IMG/VR virus record: IMGVR_UViG_3300050821_024072
Location: 1-40,721 of that record
Direction: 5' to 3' (one strand)
Origin: a virus
DNA: 40,721 nucleotides
Shown: positions 30,437-39,289 of the stretch, piece after piece
How the letters are laid out: the number at the start of each line of letters is the position of its first letter
Numbering within the stretch: the stretch's first letter is position 1
Translations under genes and position numbers: made by a program
Notes under the pieces: generated by a model
Databases searched by the model: none
What the model was told of the DNA's origin: nothing
The model's input: the letters and a program-made list of their open reading frames with translations, nothing else

Positions 30437-32416
30437 ATGAAAAAAGCCCGTGCCGCAGCCCTACTGTTTCTGATTTCCGTGTTCCTGGCCTCGGTTGCTG
30501 ACGCTAGCGCGCCGACATCGAGCGTTAACGTCAATATTCCCGCCCAGAATTCTCCCCTCTCATCGTCCGTGCTGCGCAGCCAGTTTCAGGCCGTTTACAA
30601 CGACATCACCACGATCTTCGCCGACCTCTTTCTGGGTGCCAATCAGATCCTTGGCAGCACCACTGGCGGCATAGCTGTTCCCCTCACGATCCCGCCGTGT
30701 TCCACGGCCTTGACCTACACGAACGGCACCGGCTTCGGCTGCGGTTCGAGCAGCCTTGGCACGGCCGCGGCGCAGAACGTCGGCACCTCCGGGGCGACAC
30801 TCGGCCTTCTGAACGGCAATCTGACTTTCTCTGGCACGGACATCTTTACCAGCATCGTCAAACATAACCTGAATGCTGCAGCGCTTCCTTCCGCGCAAAC
30901 AGGCTCCATCGTCCAGCTCGGGAACGCCGACGCATCCCTCGCCCGCCTTGAGGTCGACGCATTCGGAAACTCCGCCCATTTCACAGCGGTTCGCTGGGAC
31001 GGCACGAACGCAAGCCCGACGGCGCTACAGAGCGGTGATGTGATCGGCAGCTTCAATGGCTGGGGCTACAACGGTACGGCCGTCAGCGGTAGCGCGACCG
31101 GCTCCTATGTGATCTCCGCATCGCAGAACTGGACTTCGAGCGCCGAAGGAACTCAGGCAAGCATCTGGACAACGTTGAACGGCACCACGGCGCCCGCCCA
31201 GGTGGCGACCTTTGGCAATGATGGCGGCGTGATGATCGGATCGCCGACCGGTGGCGATGAAGGTGCCGGAAAGATCAATGCCCAGGGTCTTTATGTGAAT
31301 GGTGTCGCCGTAGCGACGGTGGGAGGTGGCACGGCATTGTCAGGTCTTACAGGAGCCACAGGATCAAACTCAATCGAAAACGGCGCGAATACTCAGACTT
31401 GGAACTTCGATGGCTTGACCAGTGGCAACGCTCTCACGCTGTCAAGCACCAGCCTGACGTCTGGGCAACTGATAAGCGCGACCGACAGCAATGCATCGTC
31501 TACAGGATATGCGGGATATTTTAGCCAATCGGGAACAGGTTCAGGTTACGGCGTTTATGCGACAGAGGGCGGCGCAAACAATACGGGCTATGCCGGGTAC
31601 TTTAATAATACTTCGACAAACGGCTATGCCGTTTATGCGAACGGCGCTTTAGCGGTCACCGCGAGTCAAGCGAGTACTGGAAATGGAATTTTTACTGTTA
31701 TTAATGAAGACGCCGGTGCATATGAATACACCGGTGCATTTTTCGCCCCCAATTTGGTAGCTACCAATGAAACTAATATGTATTTGGGAGTTGCAGCAAC
31801 GGTTGGAAATGCAGGTTATTTCGGATATTATTACGCGGGAAGCAATAGCGCTAATAACAATTTTTTCATCGGCACATCGCAGAAAACTCCGGAACTGTTC
31901 ATTTTCAATGGTAGCAGTTCAACCAACACCGGCGGCGTTGTCATCGGTGGTCTCGTAAATAATACCGGTGGCAATGTCATAACAGCGCCTGCGGATAGAT
32001 TAGACATCAATGGAGGCTTAGGCTTTACGTCTACGAATTCGGCAGCACCTGCTAACGGATTTTTTCTTCCGACCGCGAATACTCTTGCGGTGGCATCGAA
32101 CAGCCACATTTCGTTGGAATCTGATTCTGCCCAGCACTGGATCAATAGTGGGGCAACCGCCCCCACATGTGGCACGGGATGCGCTAGCATCACCGCTGGT
32201 TCAACTGATGTTAAGGGTTCTTTTACAACAAGCTCGAGCATCACCTCGGCGGCAATAACATTCGGAACCGCATGGGGAAGCGCTCCAACCTGCGTACCCG
32301 TCAGCAACTCCACGGCATCCATAATGGGATTGGGTGTGACGACCACGACCTCCCTTCCCGTATCCTTCGCCAGCTCAACTTCGGGCGCATTAGTGACGTA
32401 TCATTGTTTGCAATAA
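30437..32416 (+). CDS. Secreted-type tail fibre protein
   Basis: 659 residues. It starts with a textbook signal peptide (MKKARAAALLFLISVFLASV, then ADASA), which is unusual for a virion protein. The next ~70 residues (LRSQFQAVYNDITTIFADLF, then PPCSTALTYTNGTGFGCGSS) are paralogous to the same part of the following gene. The centre is Gly/Asn/Thr/Ser-rich with repeats NTGYAGYF-type (STGYAGYFSQSG, NNTGYAGYFNNTS). The C-terminal ~85 residues (PTCGTGCASI...TYHCLQ) form a beta domain found at the ends of phage tail proteins. Codons are more AT-rich than in the tail genes. Confidence 0.75.
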   Translation: MKKARAAALLFLISVFLASVADASAPTSSVNVNIPAQNSPLSSSVLRSQFQAVYNDITTIFADLFLGANQILGSTTGGIAVPLTIPPCSTALTYTNGTGFGCGSSSLGTAAAQNVGTSGATLGLLNGNLTFSGTDIFTSIVKHNLNAAALPSAQTGSIVQLGNADASLARLEVDAFGNSAHFTAVRWDGTNASPTALQSGDVIGSFNGWGYNGTAVSGSATGSYVISASQNWTSSAEGTQASIWTTLNGTTAPAQVATFGNDGGVMIGSPTGGDEGAGKINAQGLYVNGVAVATVGGGTALSGLTGATGSNSIENGANTQTWNFDGLTSGNALTLSSTSLTSGQLISATDSNASSTGYAGYFSQSGTGSGYGVYATEGGANNTGYAGYFNNTSTNGYAVYANGALAVTASQASTGNGIFTVINEDAGAYEYTGAFFAPNLVATNETNMYLGVAATVGNAGYFGYYYAGSNSANNNFFIGTSQKTPELFIFNGSSSTNTGGVVIGGLVNNTGGNVITAPADRLDINGGLGFTSTNSAAPANGFFLPTANTLAVASNSHISLESDSAQHWINSGATAPTCGTGCASITAGSTDVKGSFTTSSSITSAAITFGTAWGSAPTCVPVSNSTASIMGLGVTTTTSLPVSFASSTSGALVTYHCLQ

Positions 32417-32433
32417 AAGGCGGCCCGGCAGCA

Positions 32434-35013
32434 ATGAAAAGAACTCTATTAACCACGGCTTTGTATGCTTCGCTATGTGTGGTCGGTCTCGCACAAACTA
32501 ATACATCATCGATTGATCCAACATATCCAGCGAGCGGTGATGAAATAAGTTCATTCGGGTTACGGCAGAACTTCGCTGCAGCACACAGCGACATTAATAA
32601 GCTATTCGGCCAAGTGAATTTGCCACCGCTCGGGGCCAACCAGCTTTTGCTATCTTTGGTTCCCGGAGTGCCGAGCGGGTACACCGTGCCGGATTGTTCA
32701 GCCTCTTCTAGCGCCTTGACATACGAAAGCGGCGAGGGATTCGGGTGTCATAGCATATCTTCTCCTGCTTCGGTGAACGTCACGGCAGGAAACGCTGGGA
32801 TCGTCATCAGCCCCACGCCTGGCACCAGCGCTTTTACAGTTGGTCTTGCAAGCTCGAGCGCACCGACCAACGAATTCGCCAACGGGATCGATGGCTTCGG
32901 AAACATCACCTACGCCCAGCCTCGCTTTTCCAACTTAGGTGGGATGGTTTCAATTGGCCAGTTGCCGGAATCTGGAGTCTCGGCCGGCAGCTATACGAAT
33001 CCGACTATCACGGTTGACGCTTCTGGCCGTGTGACATCGGCTTCCAATGGGTCTGATGGCGGCGGGTCATCGTCTTTGTCATCGTTAACGCCTTCCACAA
33101 CGGGAAACTCATTCGACAATGTGGCATTCCCGCAAACGTGGACTTGGAATGGTCTGACCACGCAGACTGCGGTCACTGTTTCTACATCGAGCGCGACTTC
33201 TGGTGAATTGCTGAACGTGTCCATGAATGCGGCCGGAAACACCGGTTACGCAGGGTTTTTTTCGAATAATTCGAGCAGTGGATTTGCCGGCTTTTTCCAA
33301 GGCATCGCTAAAATCGTCGGCCGGTTAATAGCCCCGATCGTCGGCGCTCAACAGACAAATATAAATGTGACGCTGGCGCCCTATAATGCCTCTGGATTTC
33401 GTGCGCTCACTCAGATTTCAGGAACCGTAAGCAGCGGATCATTTTCTATTCCGGTTACAAGTTCCGCAGGATTCAGCGCCGGGCAGATCGCTGTTGTTGC
33501 ATTGGCGGGAACATCGGGAACGCATGATTTTTGCGGCTTCATCTCATCGGTTCCGGATGCAACGCATATAGTTTTTAGCAGCACGGCGGCAACCGGCGGA
33601 TCTCTATTGCCAACATGCACGGGCGGAACTACCGGCACTCAGAATGCGGTTTCTTCCAGCAATTTTGTTTACAGCTTCGGATCTACGACCCTTTCCTCCT
33701 CAGTAACCAATGGCGCGACCTCCATTCCCGTCTCGAATGCAGCGACGTATCAAATAGGCCAAGGCGTTCTAATAACTGGCGGCGCCGCATCCGGCGTAAA
33801 TCTGGTGACGACCATCACGGCGGTAAGCGGAAATTCCTTAACTATCAGCCCCGGCATAAGCAATTCGAGCGGCGTGGCGAGCGGGGCCAATGTCCAGCAT
33901 GACGAGACCGCGGCGATTCAGTTGGCCGTCAATCAACTTTCCGCAACTCAAAACGTGACCCTATTTTTTCCCGATGGCGTTTATCAGGTGAATGGGCCGG
34001 CGCAGGAAACCGGTACAGCGAACACGGCGATCCTATTTCCGTCATTTACTTATTACACGGCTGGCTACGCGACATTTTTTCCTCAAGTCAATTTGACAAT
34101 GACTGGAAATCAGGGCGTATCCAGAACCGAAACTTACGATGATGTTTCCGGTGCCATGCCCACATGGTCGGGCGCGATCATTTTCAGCCAAATTTCCGGG
34201 TACAATGTGTTCAACGCCTATACGACTGGCGGCATAGAAAACTTTACGAATATCTTTTGGAACGTGAAAAATATGCTTTTCCGGAGTTATCCGAATTCAA
34301 ACCAGGTGACTCTCAACGGAAACAATGTCGCCATCATGCAAGTTGATCAGGTGACGATCGATGATGGCCGCTCAAGCCAGGATACGGCTCCGACAAACTC
34401 AGGCGATTGGGCGATCAAATTGCCGGCTGGCCAGAACAATGGAAATATTTGGGTTACAAACACCACGATCGACAACCGCTATCACGGTCTTGAATCAAAC
34501 GAGCATACGACGCTCGAGCATGTGATTTTTGTCGCCAATGAAGTTCCCGTATTGCTCGACGGAACGGGCGCCAATTATTACGGCTCCGTTGCTCGCGACA
34601 TAATTTTCAATGGATGCGCCCATGGCGTTGAGGTGGGCAGCAATGTGACGAGCGGAGTCGTGGATATAGATTATACGATGGTGAACATCGAGCATTTAGG
34701 CCCAGTTTCTAACGTCGATGATATCAACGATTCCGGCAACAAAATTTCCGGGTTTTTCAGCACCGACAATAATTATTTTGGTGGAGTGAACGCGACTGTC
34801 GTCGGCGCGGCCAATCTTCACGTTGTTTCAGCACAAGCCCCATCTTATCCGCTTCCTATGCAAGTCAACGCCGATTTGAGCAACAGCCATTATACATCGG
34901 CGCCAAACGGGATGATGCTTTACTGCTCTGATTGCACGATAGCCAACCCGTGCGCTGGCAGTGGTACGGGCGCACTCGCCAAGAGACTCAACGGCGCATG
35001 GGTGTGCAACTAA
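32434..35013 (+). CDS. Secreted-type tailspike with beta-helix
   Basis: 859 residues beginning MKRTLLTTALYASLCVVGLA, a second cleavable signal peptide. The N-terminal part (SSFGLRQNFAAAHSDINKLF, then PDCSASSSALTYESGEGFGC) copies the module of the previous gene; a similar NTGYAGFF repeat follows. From ~525 (HDETAAIQLAVNQLSATQNV, then TLFFPDGVYQVNGP) a pectate-lyase-type beta-helix begins and runs to ~790. The C terminus has a Cys cluster (MLYCSDCTIANPCAGSGTG...WVCN) known from phage tail ends. It is likely a receptor-binding or depolymerising spike; activity is inferred. Confidence 0.78.
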   Translation: MKRTLLTTALYASLCVVGLAQTNTSSIDPTYPASGDEISSFGLRQNFAAAHSDINKLFGQVNLPPLGANQLLLSLVPGVPSGYTVPDCSASSSALTYESGEGFGCHSISSPASVNVTAGNAGIVISPTPGTSAFTVGLASSSAPTNEFANGIDGFGNITYAQPRFSNLGGMVSIGQLPESGVSAGSYTNPTITVDASGRVTSASNGSDGGGSSSLSSLTPSTTGNSFDNVAFPQTWTWNGLTTQTAVTVSTSSATSGELLNVSMNAAGNTGYAGFFSNNSSSGFAGFFQGIAKIVGRLIAPIVGAQQTNINVTLAPYNASGFRALTQISGTVSSGSFSIPVTSSAGFSAGQIAVVALAGTSGTHDFCGFISSVPDATHIVFSSTAATGGSLLPTCTGGTTGTQNAVSSSNFVYSFGSTTLSSSVTNGATSIPVSNAATYQIGQGVLITGGAASGVNLVTTITAVSGNSLTISPGISNSSGVASGANVQHDETAAIQLAVNQLSATQNVTLFFPDGVYQVNGPAQETGTANTAILFPSFTYYTAGYATFFPQVNLTMTGNQGVSRTETYDDVSGAMPTWSGAIIFSQISGYNVFNAYTTGGIENFTNIFWNVKNMLFRSYPNSNQVTLNGNNVAIMQVDQVTIDDGRSSQDTAPTNSGDWAIKLPAGQNNGNIWVTNTTIDNRYHGLESNEHTTLEHVIFVANEVPVLLDGTGANYYGSVARDIIFNGCAHGVEVGSNVTSGVVDIDYTMVNIEHLGPVSNVDDINDSGNKISGFFSTDNNYFGGVNATVVGAANLHVVSAQAPSYPLPMQVNADLSNSHYTSAPNGMMLYCSDCTIANPCAGSGTGALAKRLNGAWVCN

Positions 35014-35330
35014 TGGACATAGGACTCGCACAGGAAGCCATACTCGGGCTCAGCGGCATCGGCGGTACGGCCGGGGTCGTATCTACGCTCAAAATGATCT
35101 ATAATGACCATTGCTATCGGCAGGATAAAACAGCTCTCGAGCAAGATTACAAAGCACTTGACGCCCGCGTCGATAGGTTGGCCGAGGAGATCACAGATAA
35201 CGCCATTCTGGTAGCCCGCGAATATGTCCTGAAAACCGACATCGAGAAGCTTAAGGAGCATATCGACGGGCAGTTTACCGAGACCAGAAACCTGATATTT
35301 ACAGCCTTAGCTGGCCAGAAATCACAATGA
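35013..35330 (+). CDS. Small coiled-coil protein with N-terminal hydrophobic segment
   Basis: 105 residues beginning MDIGLAQEAILGLSGIGG; the ATG shares a base with the previous stop (TAATG). A short hydrophobic part (~5-28) precedes a long helix (DKTALEQDYKALDARVDRLA, then EEITDNAILVAREYVLKTDI) predicted as coiled coil. In many phages such a protein follows the fibre genes and precedes the holin; its role is unknown. Confidence 0.65.
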   Translation: MDIGLAQEAILGLSGIGGTAGVVSTLKMIYNDHCYRQDKTALEQDYKALDARVDRLAEEITDNAILVAREYVLKTDIEKLKEHIDGQFTETRNLIFTALAGQKSQ

Positions 35331-35365
35331 TTGAAATTAACCATACTTTCGTATAGACACTTTAC

Positions 35366-35707
35366 ATGGAAATACCACAGCCAAAGTGCTCTCCCCAGAC
35401 ATCCTTGACCGTTCTTATTCTCGTCGGGTTCTACGCTGTATTCGGCTGGATCCTGACACATCCCATCCCCGCTGAAAACCACGACGCCGTCGTGTTCGTT
35501 CTCGGTCTCCTCGGCACGGTCGTAGGGGGAGCCACAGGATATTTCTTCGGCTCATCGGCAGAGCGCAAAAACAGCCTCCAGCTCCCCACAGCGTCCTCTG
35601 ATGCAGGGGGATTTTCAGCGACCATCACAGCCACCACGCAGAACAAGCCGGCTACGGCGGAAGCACCGCCCGCGCCGGTCCCCCCCACACCAGCATCAGG
35701 AGCATAA
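35366..35707 (+). CDS. Holin candidate
   Basis: 113 residues. Two membrane helices (~14-31, TSLTVLILVGFYAVFGWIL, and ~42-62, VVFVLGLLGTVVGGATGYFF) are followed by GSSAERKN and an Ala/Pro/Thr-rich tail. The segment GTVVGGATGYFFGSSA closely resembles phage holins of alphaproteobacteria and gene transfer agents. It would permeabilise the inner membrane to release or activate the endolysin. Position near a lysozyme-like gene agrees. Confidence 0.7.
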   Translation: MEIPQPKCSPQTSLTVLILVGFYAVFGWILTHPIPAENHDAVVFVLGLLGTVVGGATGYFFGSSAERKNSLQLPTASSDAGGFSATITATTQNKPATAEAPPAPVPPTPASGA

Positions 35708-35708
35708 A

Positions 35709-36164
35709 ATGGATGGCAGCAATGAAGGCGCTTTTAACAAGGTCGAGAACGCGTTGAAGGATGCAGCGACTGGCGATTTCTCAGATGCGAAGACAGAGTT
35801 GTCGGCCGCGTGGAATGACGTGGTGACAAGCACAGAGAGCCTGCTCGGCCGTGCCATGACAGATGGCGAGAAACTCGCGGTGCTCGGCATTCAGACTCTG
35901 ACCAATGATCTCGCTACACCGCTCGGTCAAGTCGCTACGGCTGCCATCAGCACTGCAATCGCTGATGGCCTCGCGGGGAAATCGGTCGCTCAGATCGGCG
36001 CCGACATACTGCCGACGCTCGAGACGAGCGTGGTAGCCGATGCCAAAGCTGCCGGTCAGGATGTCGAGAACACCGTTCTCAACACCGTCCGTGTGATGGT
36101 CTTGGGCACGCAAGCGGGAAACGCAGAATCGTCTGCCGACACGCCAGCCGCTCCGGCTACGTAG
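35709..36164 (+). CDS. Helical protein of the lysis region, unknown function
   Basis: 151 residues beginning MDGSNEGAFNKVENALKD, with AGGAGC seven bases before the ATG. Helical and Ala-rich, with a moderately hydrophobic centre (LGQVATAAISTAIADGLAG) that is not a convincing membrane helix. The C terminus is disordered and Pro/Ala-rich like that of the holin candidate. Similar proteins accompany holins in phages of this type, but no function is established. Confidence 0.6.
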   Translation: MDGSNEGAFNKVENALKDAATGDFSDAKTELSAAWNDVVTSTESLLGRAMTDGEKLAVLGIQTLTNDLATPLGQVATAAISTAIADGLAGKSVAQIGADILPTLETSVVADAKAAGQDVENTVLNTVRVMVLGTQAGNAESSADTPAAPAT

Positions 36165-36173
36165 TCAATAGTT

Positions 36174-36374
36174 ATGTTCGGACTTCCGATATGGGCGGTT
36201 GATCTAATCATCGACGGTCTCAAACTGATTGGTCAAATGTCTTGGGCTCAGGCGTTCGAAGACAAACTCATACTGAACATCAAAGCTCGTCTCTCCAATC
36301 TCAAAACCTATCCAGGCGGCGGTCTCGATCCAGACGCATATCCGCAAGGTCGCAACGGTGGTGAATCGCCATAG
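36174..36374 (+). CDS. Small amphipathic membrane-associated protein
   Basis: 66 residues beginning MFGLPIWAVDLIIDGLKLIG. The front ~25 residues are hydrophobic and could associate with the membrane; the rest (FEDKLILNIKARLSNLKTYP) is polar. No clear ribosome-binding site precedes it. Grouped with the lysis-region small genes by position; no family is recognised. Confidence 0.5.
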   Translation: MFGLPIWAVDLIIDGLKLIGQMSWAQAFEDKLILNIKARLSNLKTYPGGGLDPDAYPQGRNGGESP

Positions 36375-36383
36375 AGAGGCCGC

Positions 36384-36578
36384 ATGCTGGTCAAGCATCC
36401 ATTGAGGTGGGTTTTGGCGGGGATGTGCATCGCTGCATTTTTATTTCTGACGGGTCTGATCGCGCTGCCAGCCGCTGTGCAACTGATGGAAACATGGCAC
36501 GGAAAGTTTCCTGTGAGGGATGACTTGAGCAAAGCCAAGATATGCAACGAGCAGGGTTGCATAGGACCCGGAGATTGA
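36384..36578 (+). CDS. Small membrane protein with periplasmic Cys pair
   Basis: 64 residues beginning MLVKHPLRWVLAG, preceded by AGAGAGG-like purines. One membrane helix (~9-32, WVLAGMCIAAFLFLTGLIAL) with a positive N terminus, so the C-terminal domain (ETWHGKFPVRDDLSKAKICN, then EQGCIG) should lie in the periplasm with two Cys able to form a disulfide. A spanin-like or signal-arrest role in lysis is conceivable but unproven. Confidence 0.6.
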   Translation: MLVKHPLRWVLAGMCIAAFLFLTGLIALPAAVQLMETWHGKFPVRDDLSKAKICNEQGCIGPGD

Positions 36579-36809
36579 ATGAGCGCCGCGATCGTCCCCC
36601 TCAATCCCGATCAGTCCCTGCCGATCCATTTTGACCTATCACCCGAGAAGGCTATGGCCGCGCGCGCCGACTGCGAGATGGCGAAAATCATGAAGTTATG
36701 GGCTCAGGAATCAATCATGATAGCCACGCGCGGAGAGATGACGCCAGCACGAAGGCTCAAGCTGCTGGAGGCCTACAGCGTCATCCTCGATCATCCGAGG
36801 ATAATGTGA
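36579..36809 (+). CDS. Small cytosolic protein of unknown function
   Basis: 76 residues beginning MSAAIVPLNPDQSLPIHF, starting directly at the base after the previous stop. Helical centre (SPEKAMAARADCEMAKIMKL, then WAQESIMIATRGEMTPARRL), no membrane segment. Tight spacing suggests coupled translation in the lysis-region operon. No family recognised. Confidence 0.55.
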   Translation: MSAAIVPLNPDQSLPIHFDLSPEKAMAARADCEMAKIMKLWAQESIMIATRGEMTPARRLKLLEAYSVILDHPRIM

Positions 36810-36831
36810 ACTGCGCCGGCGCTTTATCGCA

Positions 36832-37254
36832 ATGACCATCCCGCGCGGCATGGCCGTCAACAATCCTGGCAACATCCGCATCTCGGATATCACTTGGCTC
36901 GGAAAGATAACCCCTTCATCAGATCCAGACTTCGAGGAGTTTGATAATGTCGAACACGGTATTCGAGCCGCAGCCCTTATCTTCATCAACTATCGTCGAT
37001 CTGACGGCCTACAGACAATCGTTCAATACATCGCTCGCTGGGCACCTTCCTCTGACGACAATCCGACAGATGAATATGTTGGTTTTGTCGCAACAGCTTG
37101 CGGCGTACCTGGCAATCAACCTTACGATTCAACGGACGCTGAGAAGCTTCTGCCGCTGCTTAAGTCTGTATTCCGGTACGAACAAGGGAATTACGTAGTG
37201 ACAGAAGACCAGATAGCCGAGGGCATCTCGGACGCTCTCAGGCCTTACGTGTAG
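36832..37254 (+). CDS. Lysozyme-like endolysin candidate (structural protein P5-like)
   Basis: 140 residues. The pattern NNPGNIRISDITWLGK, then FEEFDNVEHGIRAAALIFIN and YRRSDGLQTIVQYIARWAPS, then NPTDEYVGFVATACGV is that of a widespread phage family often named structural protein P5 or transglycosylase-like, thought to have a lysozyme fold. Glu in FEEF or in VEHG could be catalytic; I cannot decide which. It lies after the holin candidate, so an endolysin role is likely. No signal peptide is present, so export would depend on the holin. Confidence 0.75.
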   Translation: MTIPRGMAVNNPGNIRISDITWLGKITPSSDPDFEEFDNVEHGIRAAALIFINYRRSDGLQTIVQYIARWAPSSDDNPTDEYVGFVATACGVPGNQPYDSTDAEKLLPLLKSVFRYEQGNYVVTEDQIAEGISDALRPYV

Positions 37255-37507
37255 TGTTAAAGTACTGTCGGACTTTCGCAAATGACTTCACGGCTGATCT
37301 AACAGTCTTACAAGTGATCTTATGTAACGGTGTGTAACTCCCCATTAAGGTTGCATAAGTCGCCAAAAATACGTCTTGACGGATCGTAGATTCATAATTT
37401 GAGTCTGATCTCAACGGCTGCGAAACCAAGCAGCGCCGAAGTCGCAGGGCCTGACGTTCCCCTGCCGAGGATGAAATCTCGGAATGAACGAACAATGGGA
37501 GCTGCCC
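37255..37507. other. Intergenic boundary between phage and secretion-like genes
   Basis: About 250 bp with no supported gene, AT-richer in its first half. AAAGT (37259-37263) and ACTTT (37272-37276) form a short inverted repeat just after the lysozyme-like gene. No convincing promoter, terminator or attachment core can be pointed out. It separates the phage-type genes from a cluster of different character. Confidence 0.5.
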
Positions 37508-37798
37508 ATGCGAAAGTGGCCTCTTGTTCTTCTGGTTCTCGGTCTGGGTGCTTGTGCCCAGCCCTACTACCCCGTGCAGACCGTCTCCTACCGCCCCTAC
37601 CAAACACCGCTGTCCCGGTACAACTGGTACAGTCCTGTGCCTGTTCCCCCGCAATCGATGATCGATCAGTGGCGAGCCATGCATTCGGGTGTAACGCCAG
37701 CTTCGGCAGATGTCCCGACGCCTGCGCCAGAAAAACCACCACCTCCATCGCCCGATAAATCTGATTGCTACGGCTGGTGGAGCGCCTGCCAATTCTGA
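37508..37798 (+). CDS. Small Pro-rich lipoprotein, VirB7-like in build
   Basis: 96 residues. GGGAG six bases upstream selects MRKWPLVLLVLGLGACAQP, a lipoprotein signal with lipobox LGAC (Cys at ~15). The mature part is Pro/Tyr-rich (YYPVQTVSYRPYQTPLSRYN, then PTPAPEKPPPPSP) and ends DCYGWWSACQF. Short, Pro-rich lipoproteins with aromatic C-terminal ends occur in type IV secretion loci as VirB7 equivalents. That is inference, supported only by the coupling-protein gene in the same cluster. Confidence 0.7.
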   Translation: MRKWPLVLLVLGLGACAQPYYPVQTVSYRPYQTPLSRYNWYSPVPVPPQSMIDQWRAMHSGVTPASADVPTPAPEKPPPPSPDKSDCYGWWSACQF

Positions 37799-37808
37799 AG
37801 AGGTAGAA

Positions 37809-38339
37809 ATGGATATAGAAACGCAACTGGCGCAGTACGCGGCGAAACTTCAGGTTGCATCGATGAAGGCGCGCATATGGTCAGTCTGCGCCATCGCTGC
37901 GATCTGGCTGGTGTTTCCTGTTGCCGTGGCAAATTTCATCCGTCCGCAGTTCGGCGTGAAGGTGCAGGGGGCATTCCTTAGCCAGCCGCAAGTGGCTTGC
38001 GTGATCGTCTTTCTTCTCGCGATCCAGCTCTCCAATACCATAGGCTTCTACCGCCGGGCCGCGCTCGCCGGGCAGTGGGTCTGCATGCCCACCCTCTGGC
38101 CCATCGCTGCCATAGCAACCGGCGTGATCGGCAACATGGTTTGGTGGATCTGGACGGGATACTTCGATGCGGTCGGGTATTTCATAGGTTTTTCGTCAGC
38201 CGGTGGAACAATCGTCTGCGAACTCATTTGCGAGCTTCTGGGCCGCAAATTCGTGTACGGGGACACGAAGAACTCCTTCGACGAACTAAAAGACACTTGG
38301 TCATCACCAGGAGGAATACTCAATGGCCTTTTTGGATAA
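37809..38339 (+). CDS. Polytopic inner-membrane protein
   Basis: 176 residues beginning MDIETQLAQYAAKLQ, with GAGG before the ATG. Four membrane segments can be seen (~24-43, 60-80, 95-117, 122-145), two of them Trp-rich (WLVFPVAVANF, NMVWWIWTGYF). Acidic C-terminal tail (DTKNSFDELKDTW). No family is recognised. Its end overlaps the following gene by 17 bases, so the two are probably made together. Confidence 0.7.
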   Translation: MDIETQLAQYAAKLQVASMKARIWSVCAIAAIWLVFPVAVANFIRPQFGVKVQGAFLSQPQVACVIVFLLAIQLSNTIGFYRRAALAGQWVCMPTLWPIAAIATGVIGNMVWWIWTGYFDAVGYFIGFSSAGGTIVCELICELLGRKFVYGDTKNSFDELKDTWSSPGGILNGLFG

Positions 38340-38781
38340 GTTCCGCGCGCATCGAGCTGACCTGACAATAAAGGAAAGCGTCGATGCGCTCAATGGCATG
38401 GACAAATTTATGGAAGGAGGGAAAAACTGGACGCAGAACCAATACATATCACCCGAGGGCAAAGGTTGCCTTGTCGGAGCCCATGAGACGGTGAAAACCC
38501 GAGTGCCTGACGGTGCGCGCGAATTCCTCCAGCAAGCCATACTTGAGAGAGAGCCGTGGCGGAAGGGTCATGAGAACATAATCGAGGGCTTTAATGACAG
38601 CCACAAGTTCCCGGAAGTTCAGGAAGTGATGACACGGGCGCAGCAACTGGCTCTGGAAAGAGCGCATGCATTGAATGTTCCTGCTCCAAAGATGCCTGCC
38701 CTTCCCGCTCCACAGAAGACCTTCCACGGCGACATTCTCTCACCTGAACAGAAGATTCCAGAGAACATCTGGAAGCGCTGA
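38323..38781 (+). CDS. DUF6197-like protein
   Basis: 152 residues with a strong AGGAGG nine bases before the ATG. EGGKNWTQN, PEGKGCLVGAHETVK and IEGFNDSHKFPEVQEVM follow the layout of DUF6197, in which W-x-Q-G, CLLGA and a W/FND motif are conserved; function unknown. The C-terminal ~35 residues are a Pro-rich extension (PALPAPQKTFHGDILSPEQK) absent from the first member of this pair at 1-552. In this operon it is the only soluble protein beside the ATPase, so a partner or substrate of the membrane complex is conceivable. Confidence 0.7.
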   Translation: MAFLDKFRAHRADLTIKESVDALNGMDKFMEGGKNWTQNQYISPEGKGCLVGAHETVKTRVPDGAREFLQQAILEREPWRKGHENIIEGFNDSHKFPEVQEVMTRAQQLALERAHALNVPAPKMPALPAPQKTFHGDILSPEQKIPENIWKR

Positions 38782-38782
38782 C

Positions 38783-39289
38783 ATGCCACAGAACAGCCTC
38801 GCTATGATCGTCTCGGCCCTGATCGACATACTGTTGTCGCCTCTACATCTGTTGGTCTGGTTCCACAAAAAGCCGAAAAGCCCCCGCGAAGACGAGCTGG
38901 CGAGGGCGTCATACGGGGCTGTTATGGTGGTTGTCGGCATCTTTGTCGTGCCAAGGTTCGCCGAGGGCTGGTGGTGGGTTCTACCACCTGTCCTCGTCGC
39001 CTGGGGCTTTCACTGGGTTATGGTTGGCGCATCAAGGTCAGGAGGGCCTCGCGATATGAGGCTGCTCGTGTTGGCCGTGGTCAAGATCGGTGTGGGCGTC
39101 TTCGCCTACACTTGGCTGAACCAGTTGCATGGTCTCTATCGCCTTGCACTTATCGCATTCATCGGCTGGTGCATCGTTACCGGCCTCACCAAGTTCGCGC
39201 TTCTTCTGCGGCCTCCGTCGAACGTGCATCCGGGGAACCTTACGCCCTACGGCAACAGCAGTTTTGGTGATGGGAGTGGCTTTGCATGA
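38783..39289 (+). CDS. Polytopic membrane protein
   Basis: 168 residues beginning MPQNSLAMIVSALIDILL. About five membrane segments (~8-27, 43-58, 63-82, 92-112, 117-138), with a polar C-terminal tail. It starts two bases after the previous stop and ends in an ATGA overlap with the next gene, the mark of a single operon. The WWWVLPPVLVAWGFHWVM part is unusually rich in Trp. No family is recognised. Confidence 0.7.
   Translation: MPQNSLAMIVSALIDILLSPLHLLVWFHKKPKSPREDELARASYGAVMVVVGIFVVPRFAEGWWWVLPPVLVAWGFHWVMVGASRSGGPRDMRLLVLAVVKIGVGVFAYTWLNQLHGLYRLALIAFIGWCIVTGLTKFALLLRPPSNVHPGNLTPYGNSSFGDGSGFA

Noticed and set aside
30437-32416. Possibility that the signal-peptide gene is a bacterial adhesin rather than a phage fibre
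   Set aside because: Not excluded fully, but its place between fibre genes, the phage-type C-terminal domain and the module shared with the next spike favour a phage protein.
37376-37398. TTGACG and CATAAT as a promoter for the secretion-like operon
   Set aside because: The two boxes are only 11 bases apart, too close for a sigma-70 promoter, and no alternative -35 fits the CATAAT box well.
37238-37792. Leftward frame of 184 codons over the phage-secretion boundary
   Set aside because: Arg/Trp-rich composition typical of antisense reading of the Pro-rich lipoprotein gene; no start signal.
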